Assembly: GCA_014218235.1 (NCBI GenBank)
Contig: CM024753.1
Coordinates: 186,410,348-186,474,347, forward strand
Reading direction: 5' to 3'
Length of the DNA: 64,000 bases
DNA from: Colocasia esculenta
Lineage: Eukaryota; Streptophyta; Magnoliopsida; Alismatales; Araceae
In this document: in pieces, positions 1 to 12,033 of the stretch
Numbering within the stretch: position 1 is the first letter of the stretch
Layout: every line of letters starts with the position of its first letter
Position numbers and translations under genes: made by a program
Notes under the pieces: model-generated
Told to the model about the DNA's origin: nothing
Seen by the model: the letters and a program-made list of their open reading frames with translations, nothing else
Database searches by the model: none

Positions 1-38
1 GCATTATTGGATGTTTCAGATACTCTCTCAATTTAGTC

Positions 39-1437
39 ATGGACGGAGGTGATGCTAACTGGAGGAAAATGGAGAGTTCAATGCACGACTTGACCCGAGT
101 AATGAAAATGGTAGCCAGAAACAATAGCCACAATGGAACAAGTTTATTTAAGGATGTTCGAAGTCTGGACCCTCCGCGATTCGTGGGAAGTACGGATCTG
201 GATGAGGCCAAGAACTGGTTGAAAGACATTGAAAGGATTTTCAAAGTGATTAAGTGCATAAAAAGAAGAGAAGATTCGTCTGGTGATATTTCAGTTAGAC
301 CTGGATGCCCGAGCATGGTGGGAAATAGTGGAATCCACCTTAGAGGACCCAAACCAAATTGGTTGGGAAGAATTCATGGAATTATTCAATGACCAATACT
401 TCTCTGAGGTAGTTCAGGAAAGGAAGGCAAATGAGTTTGCTAGTTTGAAACAACTTAGGATGTCAGTATCAGAGTATGAGGCCCAGTTTGCCCGACTGTC
501 CAAGTATGCTCTGCATCTTATAGCCACGGAGAAATTGAAGGCTAAGAGATTTATGAACGGACTACGTCCTAATTTTATTATGCAGCTAACTCCTCATCTG
601 ATTACTACATTCTCGGAAATGGTTAAGAGAATTTTAGCATTAGAAGCTGCAAATGACACCGTGGATAAGATTAGAGGGAGGTTTGGAGAAGGATCTTCAG
701 ATTGTAAGAGGAAGTATGAGTCGGGGAATGCCCCGAAGGTTCAACAAACTGTTAAAAAGGCGGGAAAAGCTTCGGTTGGAAACAAGGAGGTGTGTAAGCA
801 TTGTCACCTCAGTGGACACAAGGCTGAAAATTGTTGGCGTAGGTTGGGTGCATGTCCCAAATGTGGAAGCACACAACATCGAATTCCGGACTGTCCGATG
901 ATCATAAATGCGCCAGCCAACCCAAACCCTCGAGCGAAACAAGGAAGGTTACAAGCCATCCAGGAGATGGAACCTGAGTCTCCGCAAGAAGGTGGACTGA
1001 TTGAAGATACACTATTAGTAAACTCAAAACCCGTGTATGTATTGTTTGATTCAGGAGCTACACATTCTTTTATTAGTTATGAGTTTGCTAAATCTCTGGA
1101 AGTACAATCAGTTCCATTATCTACACAGCTTGAGGTTGCAACTCCTTTGAGTGAAGGTAAGAAACTTAAGGAATATTACCCAGCTAGCCAGATCTTAGTC
1201 AAAGGGCATAATTTACCCGGTGATTTAATATGCCTTGAAATGTGGGATTATGATATAATTCTTGGGGTTGATTGGTTATCTAAACATCATGCAAATTTAG
1301 ATTGCCAGTTAAGACAAGTCACCTTTTTAGGAAAGGAAGTTTATTCTATGACCTTTGATAAACCCCACACAAGATGAATACCTATAATTTCAGCAGCTAA
1401 AGCCTGTATACTAGTACAGAAAGGTTGTCAGGGGTAA
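39..1437 (+). pseudogene. Ty3/gypsy gag-protease, broken
   Basis: Gag capsid/nucleocapsid and aspartic protease of a chromovirus-type retrotransposon. The N-terminal gag starts at the ATG at 39 and shifts frame near 262-283; the rest of gag runs in frame 1 to a TGA at 1375. Two CX2CX4HX4C zinc knuckles lie at about 793-834 and 853-894 and bind the element RNA in the family. The protease active site VLFDSGATHSFIS is at about 1,050-1,090, followed by GVDWL. After the TGA the same frame continues to a TAA at 1435, directly ahead of the reverse transcriptase. The frameshift and stops make it non-functional. The 5' LTR lies outside the window. Confidence 0.93.
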
Positions 1438-3117
1438 TTGACTTCCGTAACTGTGATAAATCAAAACATCACTAGATTGGAAGATATTCTAGTAGTAAGG
1501 GAATTTCTTGATGTTTTTCCAGAAGAGTTATCTGGTTTGCCACCTAGTAGAGAGGTGAATTTTTCAATTGAATTGGTACCAGGAGCTACACCTATATCAA
1601 GAACACCCTATAGAATGTCGATAGAAGAATTGAAAGAGCTGAAAAGGCAATTACTGGAGTTGATAGGAAAGAGATTCATTAGACCCAGTACCTCACCTTG
1701 GGGTGCTCCGGTATTATTTGTGAAGAAGAAATATGGGTTTATGCGGTTATGCATAGATTATCGGCAATTGAATCAATTGACTATAAAGAATAAATACCCA
1801 CTTCCGAGAATCAATGATCTATTTGATCAATTGTCTGGAGCTCAGTGTTTTTCCAAGATTGATTTAAGATCTGGGTATCATCAACTCAGAATTCAAGAAC
1901 AGGACATTCATAAAATAGCTTTTCGAACAAGATATGGTCACTATGAATTTGTGGTAATGCTGTTAGGATTAACTAATGCACCGCCTGCATTTATGCGTTT
2001 GATGAATGATGTGTTCAGATCTTATTTGGATCAATTTGTAGTTGTATTTATTAACGATATACTGATTTATTCCAAGAGCATAGAAGAGCATGAAGCACAT
2101 TTACAGATTACTTTGCAACTGTTGCGAGATCACAAATTATATGCAAAGTTTAGTAAATGTGAGTTTTGGTTGAAGCAAGTGATGTTCTTGGGACACATTA
2201 TCTCTAGTGAAGGACTATCAGTAGATTCTTCAAAAATTGAAACCATACAGAAATGGGAGCAACCTAAGAACCTCACTAAGATCAGAAGTTTTCTGGGAAT
2301 GGCCAGTTATTACCGGCGGTTTGTTAAAGACTTTTCTAGAATTGTTGCGCCTCTCACACAATTGACTAGAAAAGGAACCGCATTTGTGTGGAATGAGAAT
2401 TGTGAACGAGCATTTCAGGTGTTAAAAGAATGTCTATCAACCGCACCAATTTTAGCCTTTCTGGTAGAAGGGAAAACCTTTGAGGTTTATATCGATGCTT
2501 CAAACATTGGACTGGGATGTGTATTGATGCAGGAATGCAGAGTTATCACTTATGCATCTAGACAAATGAAGACTCATGAAAAAAAACTACCCAGTACATA
2601 ATTTGGAATTGGCCGCAGTAGTTTTTGCTCTTAAACTCTGGAGACACTATTTGTATGACAATTAGTTCATAGTGTGTACTCCGATCATAAGAGTCTCAAA
2701 TATTTATTTTCACAGAAAGAATTAAACATGAGGCAAAGAAGATGGATGGAGTATATTAAATATTATGATTTCAAAATTAAGTACCATCCAGGAAAAGGTA
2801 ATACTATGGCTGATGCACTCAGTAGGAATCCTATAGCCAAGGTATTCCAATTGCAAGTTAAGGAATGGAAATTGTTGGAAGAATTTTCCACATTAAGTTT
2901 GAAGGCCGAACCACAAGAAAAAAGAGTTGTGATTGATAACTTGATAGTACAATCAGACTTGCTAAAGCAAATTGGAAAGCAACAAGACAATGATCCTATA
3001 TTGGCAGAGATTAGAGAAAAAATGGCTTCTAGACCTGATTTTTATGTAGATGTGCATAGGAATCTTCAGTTCCGGAATAGGTTATGTGTGCCGGATAATT
3101 CTGAGATTAAGAAGTAG
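1438..3117 (+). pseudogene. Ty3/gypsy reverse transcriptase-RNase H, broken
   Basis: Polymerase domain that copies element RNA to DNA, followed by RNase H. The RT fingers/palm are clear (CIDYRQLN, KIDLRSGYHQLR, FLGHIIS, SFLGMASYYRRFV). The catalytic FxDD box reads FIND: codon 2053-2055 is AAC where the family has Asp. RNase H starts at FEVYIDAS (about 2,483). An extra A in the run at 2579-2586 shifts the frame, a TAG follows at 2663, and the frame is regained near 2674 (YSDHKSLKYLF, MADALSRN). A TAG at 3115, probably from CAG, ends the segment before integrase. Decayed and inactive. Confidence 0.93.
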
Positions 3118-3939
3118 ATTTTAGAAGAAGCTCATCGATCATATTACACTATTCACCCAGGAGCTGTCAAGATGTATCAAGACTTGAAAAAACATTTTTC
3201 TTGGTGCAATATGAAGAAAGACATCGTGAATTTCATAGCAAAATGTTTAACATGTCAAAAAGTCAAGGCCGAACACCAGAAACTGGCAGGAAAATTAAAA
3301 CCACTTGAAATACCAGAATGGAAATGGGACAGCATTGGTATGAATTTCATCGTGGGGTTACCCAAAACACGAAGTGGATTTGATGCCATATGGGTAATCA
3401 TTGATCGACTCACAAAATCAGCTCACTTCTTAGCAATCAAGACAAGATGTTCTGTGAGTGTTCTAGTAGCATTGTATATGAAAGAGATTGTCCGATTACA
3501 TGGATTTTCGAAAGACATAGTTTCTGACAGGGATGCAAGGTTTACTTCACATTTCTGGAGAGAACTACAAAGTGCATTAGGGACTAAATTGAAGTTTAGT
3601 ACAACATTTCATCCTCAAACTGACGGACAAATGGAACGGGTAAATCAAATTATTGAGGATATGTGCCGTGCTTGCATATTAGAGTTCGGAAATGACTGGA
3701 ATACTCATTTAGTAATCATGGAGTTTGCTTACAATAATAGTTACCAGTCTACTATCCAAATGGCATCATTTGAAGCTTTATATGATCGGCAATGTAGATC
3801 ACCATTGTGTTGGGTGGAATTAAAAGAATCACATATTCTTGGACCTGAAATGATTCAGGAAACTATAGAAATTATCAAGTTGGTGCAAGACCGAATGAAA
3901 GCTGCCCAAGACCGACAGAAAAGTTATGTCGATCGATGA
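3118..3939 (+). pseudogene. Ty3/gypsy integrase, broken
   Basis: Integrase: zinc-binding HHCC region (about 3,130-3,270; EAHRS...HPG and CLTCQKVK) then the DDE catalytic core. The first catalytic Asp is replaced: MNFIVGLP, codon 3343-3345 AAT where the family has MDF. The second Asp (SDRDARF, GAT 3532-3534) and the Glu (DGQMER, GAA 3634-3636) remain. Same frame as RT; closed by a TGA at 3937 most simply derived from CGA. It follows RNase H directly, giving the gypsy order PR-RT-RH-INT. Inactive by both stop codons and the missing Asp. Confidence 0.92.
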
Positions 3940-4386
3940 AAAAGAGAGCTGGAGTTTCAGCAAGGAGAACATGTGTTCCTTAAGGTGTCACCTTGAAGAG
4001 GAATCAAGAGATTCAGTATTAAGGGGAAATTGAGTCCAAGGTATATTGGACCATTTGAAATACTAAAGAGAGTTGGAGAAATGACCGACCAACTGGCACT
4101 TCCACCACAGTTATCTATTGTACATGATATTTTTCATGTATCAATGTTGAGAAAATATGTGTATGATCCAGGACACATTATTGAATACCAAGATCTGGAA
4201 GTACAAGAGAATCTGGCATATGAAGAAAGACCTGTACAAATTCTGGATCGAAAGATTAAGCAATTATGGAACAAGGAAGTTCCATTAGTAAAAATTCAGT
4301 GGAATAAGAGAGGGCAAGAAGAAGCAACGTGGGAACTGGAAGATGCCATCAAAATCAAGTATCTGAAATTGTTTACAGGTCAATAA
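3940..4386 (+). pseudogene. Integrase C-terminus and chromodomain
   Basis: Continues the pol frame: GEHVFLKVSP, then a TGA where a Trp is expected, then KLSPRYIGPFEIL and LALPPQLSIVHDIFHVSMLRKY, the usual integrase C-terminal module. The last 60 residues (ILDRKIKQLWNKEVPLVKI, then QWNKRGQEEATWELE) form the chromodomain-like tail that places the element in the chromovirus clade, probably Tekay/Del-type. In that clade the domain targets integration to heterochromatin. Ends at TAA 4384, about 45 bp before the polypurine tract. Confidence 0.88.
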
Positions 4387-4432
4387 TCATACACTTATGT
4401 TATTAAAAATTTGGAGGACCAAATTTCTTTTA

Positions 4433-4443
4433 GTGGGGGAGAG
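4433..4443 (+). other. Polypurine tract of the chromovirus
   Basis: GTGGGGGAGAG lies one base before the 3' LTR start TGTAATGCCC. This is the plus-strand primer position in gypsy elements. Confidence 0.8.
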
Positions 4444-5092
4444 TTGTAATGCCCTGAAAATTTTATTGGTTAGGAAAACATGAATAATATGATTATTATA
4501 CTTGATTATTATTATGAGTTTAAAATAATTAATATCTGGGATTAATTAGCATTAATAAATGTTACCCCAGTGTCGTACTCAGAGGAGCACGCTCCGATAG
4601 GGCAACACCGAAAAATTGTAACAAAAATAAAATATGAGAACACCATAATTTCTAGAAAAATATGGTGATATCATAAATGTAAATATCCGGATTTGTTGAC
4701 GTACGGATTTCGAGATTAAGCCGACGTAACTATTTTTCGGGCGATTTTTTACCCAATGTAAAATAAATTCTAAAAATTAAACTAAAATCACCATAATTTG
4801 TAAAACCATTACATTAGCCTATGGTTGAAATTTTAACACAAACAGACATCATTTGAATATAGTAACAAGGGGTTTATTGGGCCAATTACGGTGGGGATTT
4901 TTGGTGAAATTAAAATAGCCTACGTGTGAGGTGCAGGGAAGGCCACCACACAAGGGGATGAAGTTAACACGTTAGTTACCTGCGTGTAAACTTGGGAAAG
5001 CTTGCATGGGCTATGTGTTGTAGTAAATACCAAATGGTTTTTACCATCACACCTTGATGGCCGACGTGCCATCTGCTTGAGAAGCTTGCCAG

Positions 5093-5101
5093 GTTATAAA
5101 A
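5093..5101 (+). promoter_or_regulatory. TATA box in chromovirus LTR
   Basis: GTTATAAAAGCC, about 650 bp into the LTR, followed by a pyrimidine-rich CTCCCCTCAACCC start-site-like stretch. It is the only good TATA in this LTR. Confidence 0.65.
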
Positions 5102-5809
5102 GCCTCCCCTCAACCCATCGTGGGAACTTTCCACTTCTTCTTCCTGTTTCCTCCTGTTCTTTGCTGCTGGAGCTATTGATGTAGGAGCTGCTCAGGCTGT
5201 AGTTGTGCTTGGATCCTTGCGTGGGTGACTTGCACTGGAGCTGCTGCTACTTCTGCTGTTCTTGATTAGGGGTGCTTCGTACTATAGCTACTGGAGGCTG
5301 CTGCGTTGGCACCTTGACTTCATATTTTCTCCATCAGTTGTGAACTCATTGAAGTGAAAGTTTCACCCTTCAAGAGAAGGTAGGATTCTTTCTTACCAAC
5401 CTTACCATCCTTGTTCTTGTCCTTCTTTCATGTTGAGATGTACATGTTTAAACATTGGATCATGAATATACTTGGTAATAATTCTGGAAGCATCATTAGA
5501 ATGGTGTTTCAATTCCTTATCATCACATTTTCAAATAGTGTTCATGATACCCCAAGTGTGTAATAGAAATCTTCTTGTTAGTGGCATGAGAACATGTCTC
5601 AAAATAAGTTATGTTCTAGCCATCCCTTGGTTGTAATTGTATATGTTTAATTTGTCCCTGTTATCCTATTTGATTCCATCATATAGAGTAGTGTATGGAG
5701 GTGTGATTAAGCCTCTCTTTGATATGATAGTCATGTATAAGTTCATAGGAACACATAGTAAAGCCTTTAGAGGTGTGTATCTCCATTTTCAGAAGTTGGT
5801 CTTGCGGAT

Positions 5810-6023
5810 GTCAACAGATAGAAGGCAGCTGTCGACATGCTTTAAGTTTCCAGAACCCAAAGTGTCTGGAAAAATAGTAGCTGTCGACAGATGTCTTTCA
5901 TCTATCGACAGTTGGCTATGTTCTGTCGACAGGCAGGCCATGCATGTTGACAGATACCGTCCAGACTCCGGAAATCTGTTCTGGAAGCCTGCGCCTATCG
6001 ACAACCACTTCCTGGCTGTCGAC
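5810..6023. repeat. Cluster of eight GTCGAC-type palindromes
   Basis: GTCGAC occurs at 5831, 5883, 5925 and 6018, and one-base variants (GTCAAC, ATCGAC, GTTGAC) at 5810, 5904, 5946 and 5997. Several extend to CTGTCGACAG. The spacing is irregular, 16 to 51 bp. The cluster lies in the transcribed part of the LTR, downstream of the TATA box. Confidence 0.85.
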
Positions 6024-6975
6024 ACATGTTACTTTTCCCAGTTTTCCAACACCATTCTTTGTGCAATCTCCTGTTGTTTCACTATACTATTGACCTAGCA
6101 CGTTGTGTCCCTCACACTCTTTGGTTTCCACTACATTAACTATAAGAGGGATCACACAATTACTTCCCATAATTTACTTTGGATTACCTTGAAATCCTCA
6201 AATACATATGAGTTCTACAGAACTACCATCTTCTGTTTCCAGGGACATTGACTCACCAATCCATGTTAAGTGAGACATATTGAATACTTGTATCCTTGTT
6301 TAAAACTTTACAAGAGTGAGATATGATGACAAGTTGGGAGTCTTTGGACTTATTGAGTTATATGCCTATGCAAATAGGGCTGGTCCAGTCCTGGGAGGAT
6401 CACCCGAATTCGTTTAGTGGCCGCGCGGAACAATAAAGGATTTGTGGATGTTTGGCATTACATCAAATAGTGCTTGATTAGTCATCATGTTATCTATTCA
6501 TGTGTGGATGTGTATTTGAATCAAAACCTGAATGTTATCATAAAATCTTGATCATGTATTATCTTGTTGACATGTCTGCTTATTCATGTTGATATTCAGT
6601 GTTGACAACAATCTAGTTTCTTGCCTTGACATTGAATACCTTAATCTTTTTTATTAGAGAAATTGAATCCTACTGGGCTAGTTTGCTCATTCATCCTACC
6701 ATTTCAGGTGATCAAGATGGTGGTGAAGCTTAAAGGGAATAGTGTGCTGAGTGGAGCTTCCCACTTCAAAGAGTCCTCTATTTTGTTTTCCTTAGTGTTG
6801 AGTCCATGGTTTGTAACATAGTGTAGTTACTCTTGCCTGCTCCTCATATAGTCTATAATGAGGAGTCTATTGTAAAACGTTTCCACAATGTTGATATATA
6901 ATGAGTAACACTAGTTTAGTTCTTGTGTGTGATATCTGTCATTTCCAATAAATAGACTTTTATTAGGACGTGACA

Positions 6976-7403
6976 TCAAAGGCCAAGTGCTCTCTCCTCC
7001 TATCTCATCCAATTTTGAGAACACCATTCTATGCCCACTACAACAAGTCAGAATGCACGTGTTGGTCCCCCCGATCCCTTCCCCTTCCTCTCACTACCAT
7101 CAATGTTGTGTCCCTCACTTACTAGCCACCAACATGATCTTCTTCTCCCTCTCTCTACATCTCTCACTCTCTTATACTAGTGTTGAAGGGGGAAATCCCC
7201 CTCTGGTGCACCCTGCCCCTCCCCCCAACCTTCGATCCCCCTCCGTCTACATCTCTCTGCCGCCTCTCTACATCTTCCCACCCCAACCCAATTGTGCCTG
7301 AGGACCGTAAATCCCTAAGCATGGTCTAACATGGCCACATCGCACTGATACCAAGCCATCAAGTCATTAGTGGTGGATATGTATTGAATTCAAAGGTGCT
7401 TAT
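6976..7403. other. Short host/older-repeat stretch between two elements
   Basis: No gene seen. A C/T-rich stretch (about 6,985-7,280) is followed by ordinary sequence. The last five bases (7399-7403, CTTAT) are the left target-site duplication of the next element; the same sequence recurs at 26768-26772. Confidence 0.6.
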
Positions 7404-8183
7404 TGTGGATATCGTTTTTTGTTCCCTTTTTTAGGGGGTGTTACCGAAGAACGAGTGGGCCACAAAGAGGGCGATATGATGATCTGGGGTGGGGTGTGAT
7501 CGTGATCGCCAGGCACGCGAGGGTGCCGAATGGAGAATGCACGGCGAGGGATGAGGGTGGAGGAAGTGTGTGCGGTGCGTGAAGGGCACAAATGGAAAAG
7601 GGTGATCGCGAATGTTACCTGTTGGAGCGTGGGGAGATTGTGCGGGGGATGTGGGTTCCTCTTCCTCTACGAACATGGCCGGCCGTGGTAGAGGATGTTT
7701 CCTTTGTTGATTACTCTATAAAATAATACAAATAAAAAAGGGGATTAGTCACATGTGTAGTATACAGCCCTAAATAAATGAAATGGAAATAATGAACGGC
7801 ATGTGGAATGACTTACTGTGTGGTGGCTTTTAAACCCCTAAAAATGTGGTGTGTGTAATGCAGGCATGTGTGTGTGTGCGAAAAGGTAAAAGGAGCCACG
7901 CAGGGCCCGGAGGAGATGGATAAACAAAAAGAAAGAGAAAGGGGAGGGGGTGCTTCCCCAAATGGTGGATGGCGCGGCGGCGCTGCTTGGAATGGACGGA
8001 GGAAGAAGAGGAGGGAGATGCTCCCGCTTCATCCTGAAGTTCGTGGAGGACGACGTGGAAGGTGCGCTCCTCTGCCTTACGCCGATTGGATGGACAGGAT
8101 AGCTCGGATGGCGTGGCGGGCCTCCTTGGTCTGGAGCCGAGGCGGGAATCCGGCAGGGCTTCACCACTGTGAATGGACCCCCC

Positions 8184-8191
8184 CTTATAAA
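8184..8191 (-). promoter_or_regulatory. TATA-like box of Tat/Ogre-like LTR
   Basis: On the minus strand TTTATAAG, followed by a G-run. The same site is kept in the partner LTR at 25843-25850. Confidence 0.5.
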
Positions 8192-8220
8192 TGACCCTCG
8201 GGGGTCTTAGGGGCAAAGTT

Positions 8221-8910
8221 ATTGAATCACGTCGGGGATGGCCGCCGTGATTATGAGGTTGAATCGCGTCCAGGTGGCGTGCCGCGATTCAGATGGCCTT
8301 GATTTGACATAAAGCGCGATGATTGCGGTACGGCGGGCACATTCAGAATCGCGTCGGGGACGACCGCCGCGTTATTGAAACGCGTCGACCTACCCCGCCA
8401 CGACTTCGTTTTGGGCACGTGGGCCATAAATGAGGCGACTTTCGAGGTCTAGCGTGTCAGGCCTAGGACCTAATCGCGTCGGCCTGGTCGGACGCGATTA
8501 AGAGATTTCGCATGATTCTAAGGTCCGGGCGCTCGAGTGTGACGACTTTTGCAGCCTAGGGCCTAATCGCGGCGGCTGAGGCCGACGCGTCCTTGATTTG
8601 AAAACGCGTCGGGATGGCACGACGCGATAAAGGTATTTATGAATTTTATTTATAAAAACCTGCCAGAATCGACATTAGAATCACGGTGCCCATAGCGGAC
8701 GCATTCATGGCATTGGGCATTTTCTATAAATAAAATAGATAAAGTCTTTGTCGTGTCGCGGAAGGCCGCCACGATAAGGTCCAATTGGCCTTGTTGCGAC
8801 CCAAACGCCCGGCGCGACAATGGAATCGCGTCCTTCTTGCCAGACGCATTTCAGAAACCTTTATGAACGCATCTTGCTGGCCCATCGTGACTTCATGAAC
8901 ACACCCCGAA
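8221..8910. repeat. GC-rich hairpin cluster (CGCGTC/GACGCG)
   Basis: Many short inverted pairs. The clearest is TAATCGCGTC (8471-8480) with GACGCGATTA (8491-8500), a perfect 10-bp stem with a 10-base loop. Another is CGCGTCG (8605-8611) with CGACGCG (8620-8626). About ten AATCGCGTC-like words occur in 700 bp. The partner LTR has the same cluster at about 25,885-26,600 with many CpG sites changed to TpG or CpA. Confidence 0.85.
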
Positions 8911-9446
8911 GACCCGTCGCGACTTGAAAACAGTGCCCACGACCTCCGACCAGCCTTGGAAATGAAGGGGAAGCACCGGGGAAGAATGGGTGAGATCCAG
9001 AAATGTCGGGAAAACACTCTTGCAAGGCAATATGAGGGCCATTTGTGGCATTATGGCGCAATATGAAATTTGCCCGCGGTGGAGTCTTATTCGCATGTCT
9101 ATAGCTGCCACGCCTTGGCGTCTGCTTTGCAGGGGAGCGAAGCGAAGGGACACGAAGTGAAGTGCAATGGAGTGTAATGAAATGAAAATAAATGAAGTGT
9201 AGCGAAGTGGAGTGAAGCGGGAGCAGACTGAAAAGTAGACGCCAAGGTGAAAAATAGACACGCATTATCGATTAGGTGACTGCCACCTGATGAGAGTCTT
9301 TCACCAACACCCAAGGAAGTCACCACTAGGAAGAAGATCTAAAAAAACAAGTATTTGGATTGGAAAGAAAGTAAAGTGTACGCATGAGGGGCACGACTGG
9401 AGATGTGTATGTGGTACACGAAGGAAAGTGCCATGTGGGGCATGAA

Positions 9447-9643
9447 GGAGAGATCAACTTCCAGCGAAGGGGAAGTATCTAAGGACACGATTCGTTAGGT
9501 TGCACCATCGGGGGCGTCTGCCACTGCCTCAGGTGGATCTATGGGAGAGATAAACTTCCAACGAAGGGGAAGTACCTAAGGACACGATCCGTTAGGTTGC
9601 ACCATTGGGGGCGTATGCCACTACCGCAGGTGGATCTATGGGA
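9447..9643. repeat. 97-bp direct tandem duplication
   Basis: Units 9447-9543 and 9544-9640 share the same order of words (CGAAGGGGAAGT, CCTAAGGACACGAT, GTTAGGTTGCACCAT, GGTGGATCTATGGGAG), with a few substitutions and the first bases of a third unit. Confidence 0.9.
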
Positions 9644-10386
9644 GTAAAGAGGAATGTGGAGGGATAATCCAAACAAAGGTTCTTGAGGAAATCAACCCTG
9701 AGGCGACAACAATGGGAGTTGGATACTTGATCCGGAATGGAATATTTCAAATTGCTCTGGAATTAGAGCGCAAATGGCTCTCAAGTTGTATTGGAAGAGT
9801 GGTTTTCCACTGTGATTTCAATATGCATGTATACGGGGCTAAAAGAAAAACTCGTTAAAAGGAGTAGGAAATAACCAAGGATAATATTGTCACAATGGTG
9901 TTGAGTCAGGGCCGGGGGTATGCATGGGTCCGTCGTCCTCACGTGCCAAGCGTAACGGCCTATCCTTGCGGCTAAGATCCTCTGGGATAATCATTGTTTT
10001 TTATAAAGGGGAACTCAAATCCCAGGTTCCTCGGAGCCACAAGGTCCTTGGTGTGCTCTAAAGGTATACATATATATAACTGATGGCGGGGGCAGCAGGT
10101 GCAGCTTGATGTAGCGCCAGATGAGGTAACTTGAATCTTGCACTCAAAACTCATTAGCCAAGCAAACACAGATATCATGGAAAACAACATGTATAGCATA
10201 GAGCATGCATAAAGTAGTCAACAACAGATGCAGCTCAACAGTTTCGTTTTGTTAAATCATGAGGATAAGTGTCCTTTTGGCCAAGGAGTTTGGAGATCGA
10301 GATGGGAGGAACCCATGATGGGGAAGAATTGCATCGATCTGACGCAGACAGGATGCAATGTGCTTGCCATGCAATACCATCATGAA

Positions 10387-10650
10387 TTTTTTGGGGTTTT
10401 GGATATATTTGAATTTTTGTGGGATTTTGAAAGTATTTGAATTTTTATGGAGATTTTGGAATATTTGAAAATTTTTGTTGGTTTTTGGAACATATTTGAT
10501 TTTTATGAATTTTGGAAATATTTGAATTTTGTGGTTTTGCAAATATTCAATTTTTTGTGGTTTTAGAAATATTTGATTTTTTGTGAATTTTTGAAAAGTA
10601 TTTAGATATGGAATTTTCAGAATTATTTGATTTTTTATGATTTTGAAAAT
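10387..10650. repeat. Degenerate AT-rich tandem array, about 25-30 bp units
   Basis: Repeated TTTTGGAAATATTTGAATTT-like units, roughly eight copies with drift. The long minus-strand frame across it (Lys/Phe/Asn-rich) is a by-product of the array. Confidence 0.75.
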
Positions 10651-11527
10651 ATTGCCATGCCATGGCAGCATTGAGGTTGTGAAAACTGACCAGTGAGGGG
10701 TCTTTGTTACCTCCCGTTTCATTAAGGAATGCCCAGAGTAGGGCGTGCATTTAATGTGGCGCCCACGGGCTAATTGCGCTTGGTTAACAATGCCACTACC
10801 AAAGCCACGCCTGAAAAGGCGACTTAAGTCTGGCAGGAAGAAGGGAAGAAAATTTGGAGATAAGCTTTGTATGTGTGTTGCGGAGTTGGGGTTTGACTTC
10901 CTTCCTTGGCACAACCGTCAGAAGGTTTAGTCTCACTAAGCGTCGGGGCTTTGGAATTAATTTATGACCATTTGTTTATTAGGGACATACATATGACCGG
11001 ATCCATTTGGATCTCCACGAGGACTTTGCCACTCTTTGCCATGCCCTATTATGATTGATTTGGTTTTTTATTTTTGCATGCATACGTCCAGGTCCATTTA
11101 GGTCCCTCTGGGGACTTTGCCGCTCTTGACATACATTTGTCTTTGATTTTTGTTGGTCATTTGATTTGCCCATTTTCGAGACATCCTCTCATGACGGAGT
11201 GCTTTGGTTGGTTGCCTTGCCCAGACTGCCTCTATTACCCATACTTTGGCTGAATAGGAGGAGAAACAGACATCTGTGCCCTTCAGGCATGGCTGTGGCA
11301 GTGATGGTGCCTACTAGGAGCAATCGGCTTTGGGGCACCGTGGAGTGTGTTTAGTGCCCATGTTAAGGGCAAATCTTAATGACCCGGGAGGGAATTTTGG
11401 ACTCCTGGCGCGGAGTTTTCATAACAGGAGATAGCATGGCAATGTTGGATATTCATCTTTTTATGGATTTTTGACACTGATAAAATATAGTAAAATTTTA
11501 ACATAAGATTTTTGGACGGTAAAAGGG

Positions 11528-11860
11528 GACGAATGCCCTACGCTGGGGCGAGACTCCGAGGCTAGAAGAATGTACAATTTTATTTAGAAATTAAAAAGAC
11601 AAGTGGGGGCTAAAACCCCGAAAGAGGGTAGAGAGAGGACGAATACCCTGCGTCGGGGCGAGACTCCGGGGTCTACCAGAATTTACATTTTTATTTAGAA
11701 ATTAAAAGGACACATGGGGACTGAAGTCCTGAAAGAGGGTAAAGAGAGGACGAATGTCCTGCGTCGGGGCGAGACTCTGAGGTCTATGAAGAATTTACAA
11801 CTTTATTTGAAAATTAAAAAAACACATGGGGACTGAAGCCTCGAAAATAGTGGGAGAAAG
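11528..11860. repeat. 110-bp tandem repeat, three copies
   Basis: Copies begin at GACGAAT at 11528, 11638 and 11749 (period 110-111 bp). Each contains GGGGCGAGACTC, TTTATTTAGAAATTAAAA-like and GGGGACTGAAG-like blocks. The third copy fades after about 11,860. Confidence 0.88.
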
Positions 11861-12033
11861 GTCGGATGACCTGATTGAAAGTGGAGAGGAGGGAATTGCG
11901 GGAAGACTTTGAAGACTCCGGCGGGGCCGGAGGGATTTGAAGAAGAAGGAGGGCACGATGCCCTAAGAGAGGAAAGGAATCCGGACGGATCGGAGGAAAG
12001 AAAGGAAAAAGTGGGCTGCGAGGGGCCAACTAG

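Larger units (their letters stand above)
4445..6975 (+). mobile_element. 3' LTR of the first chromovirus (2,531 bp)
   Basis: Begins TGTAATGCCC right after the polypurine tract and appears to end ...GGACGTGACA. The end is placed by the TG...CA rule because the 5' partner is outside the window. It holds a TATA box at 5093-5101 and a cluster of GTCGAC palindromes at 5810-6023. The 153-codon reading frame at 5637-6098 overlaps these repeats and is not taken as a gene. Confidence 0.78.
7404..9103 (-). mobile_element. 3' LTR of the Tat/Ogre-like element
   Basis: Pairs with 25068-26767 over its full length. On the minus strand it begins TATAGACATGCG (TG in the partner) and ends ...ATATCCACA. A TATA-like CTTATAAA at 8184-8191 reads on the minus strand. 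The region upstream of it (about 8,220-8,900) is crowded with CGCGTCGG/CCGACGCG motifs. The overlapping open frames at 7,400-9,300 are unsupported. Confidence 0.9.

Noticed and set aside
5637..6098. 153-codon frame with repeated VDR/STDR words
   Set aside because: The repeats are GTCGAC palindromes in the LTR, not a peptide repeat. The frame has no family resemblance.
7360..7372. TGATACCAAGCC upstream of the Tat-like element, resembling a minus-strand tRNA-iMet primer site
   Set aside because: Only partial match (TTGGTATCAGTGC) and no LTR end beside it.
7830..8216. Overlapping frames of 108-128 codons on both strands
   Set aside because: They lie in the GC-rich LTR, are not conserved in frame in the partner LTR, and show no domain.
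10252..10914. 220-codon minus-strand frame
   Set aside because: Most of it runs through the AT-rich minisatellite at 10,387-10,650, giving Lys/Asn/Phe repeats.
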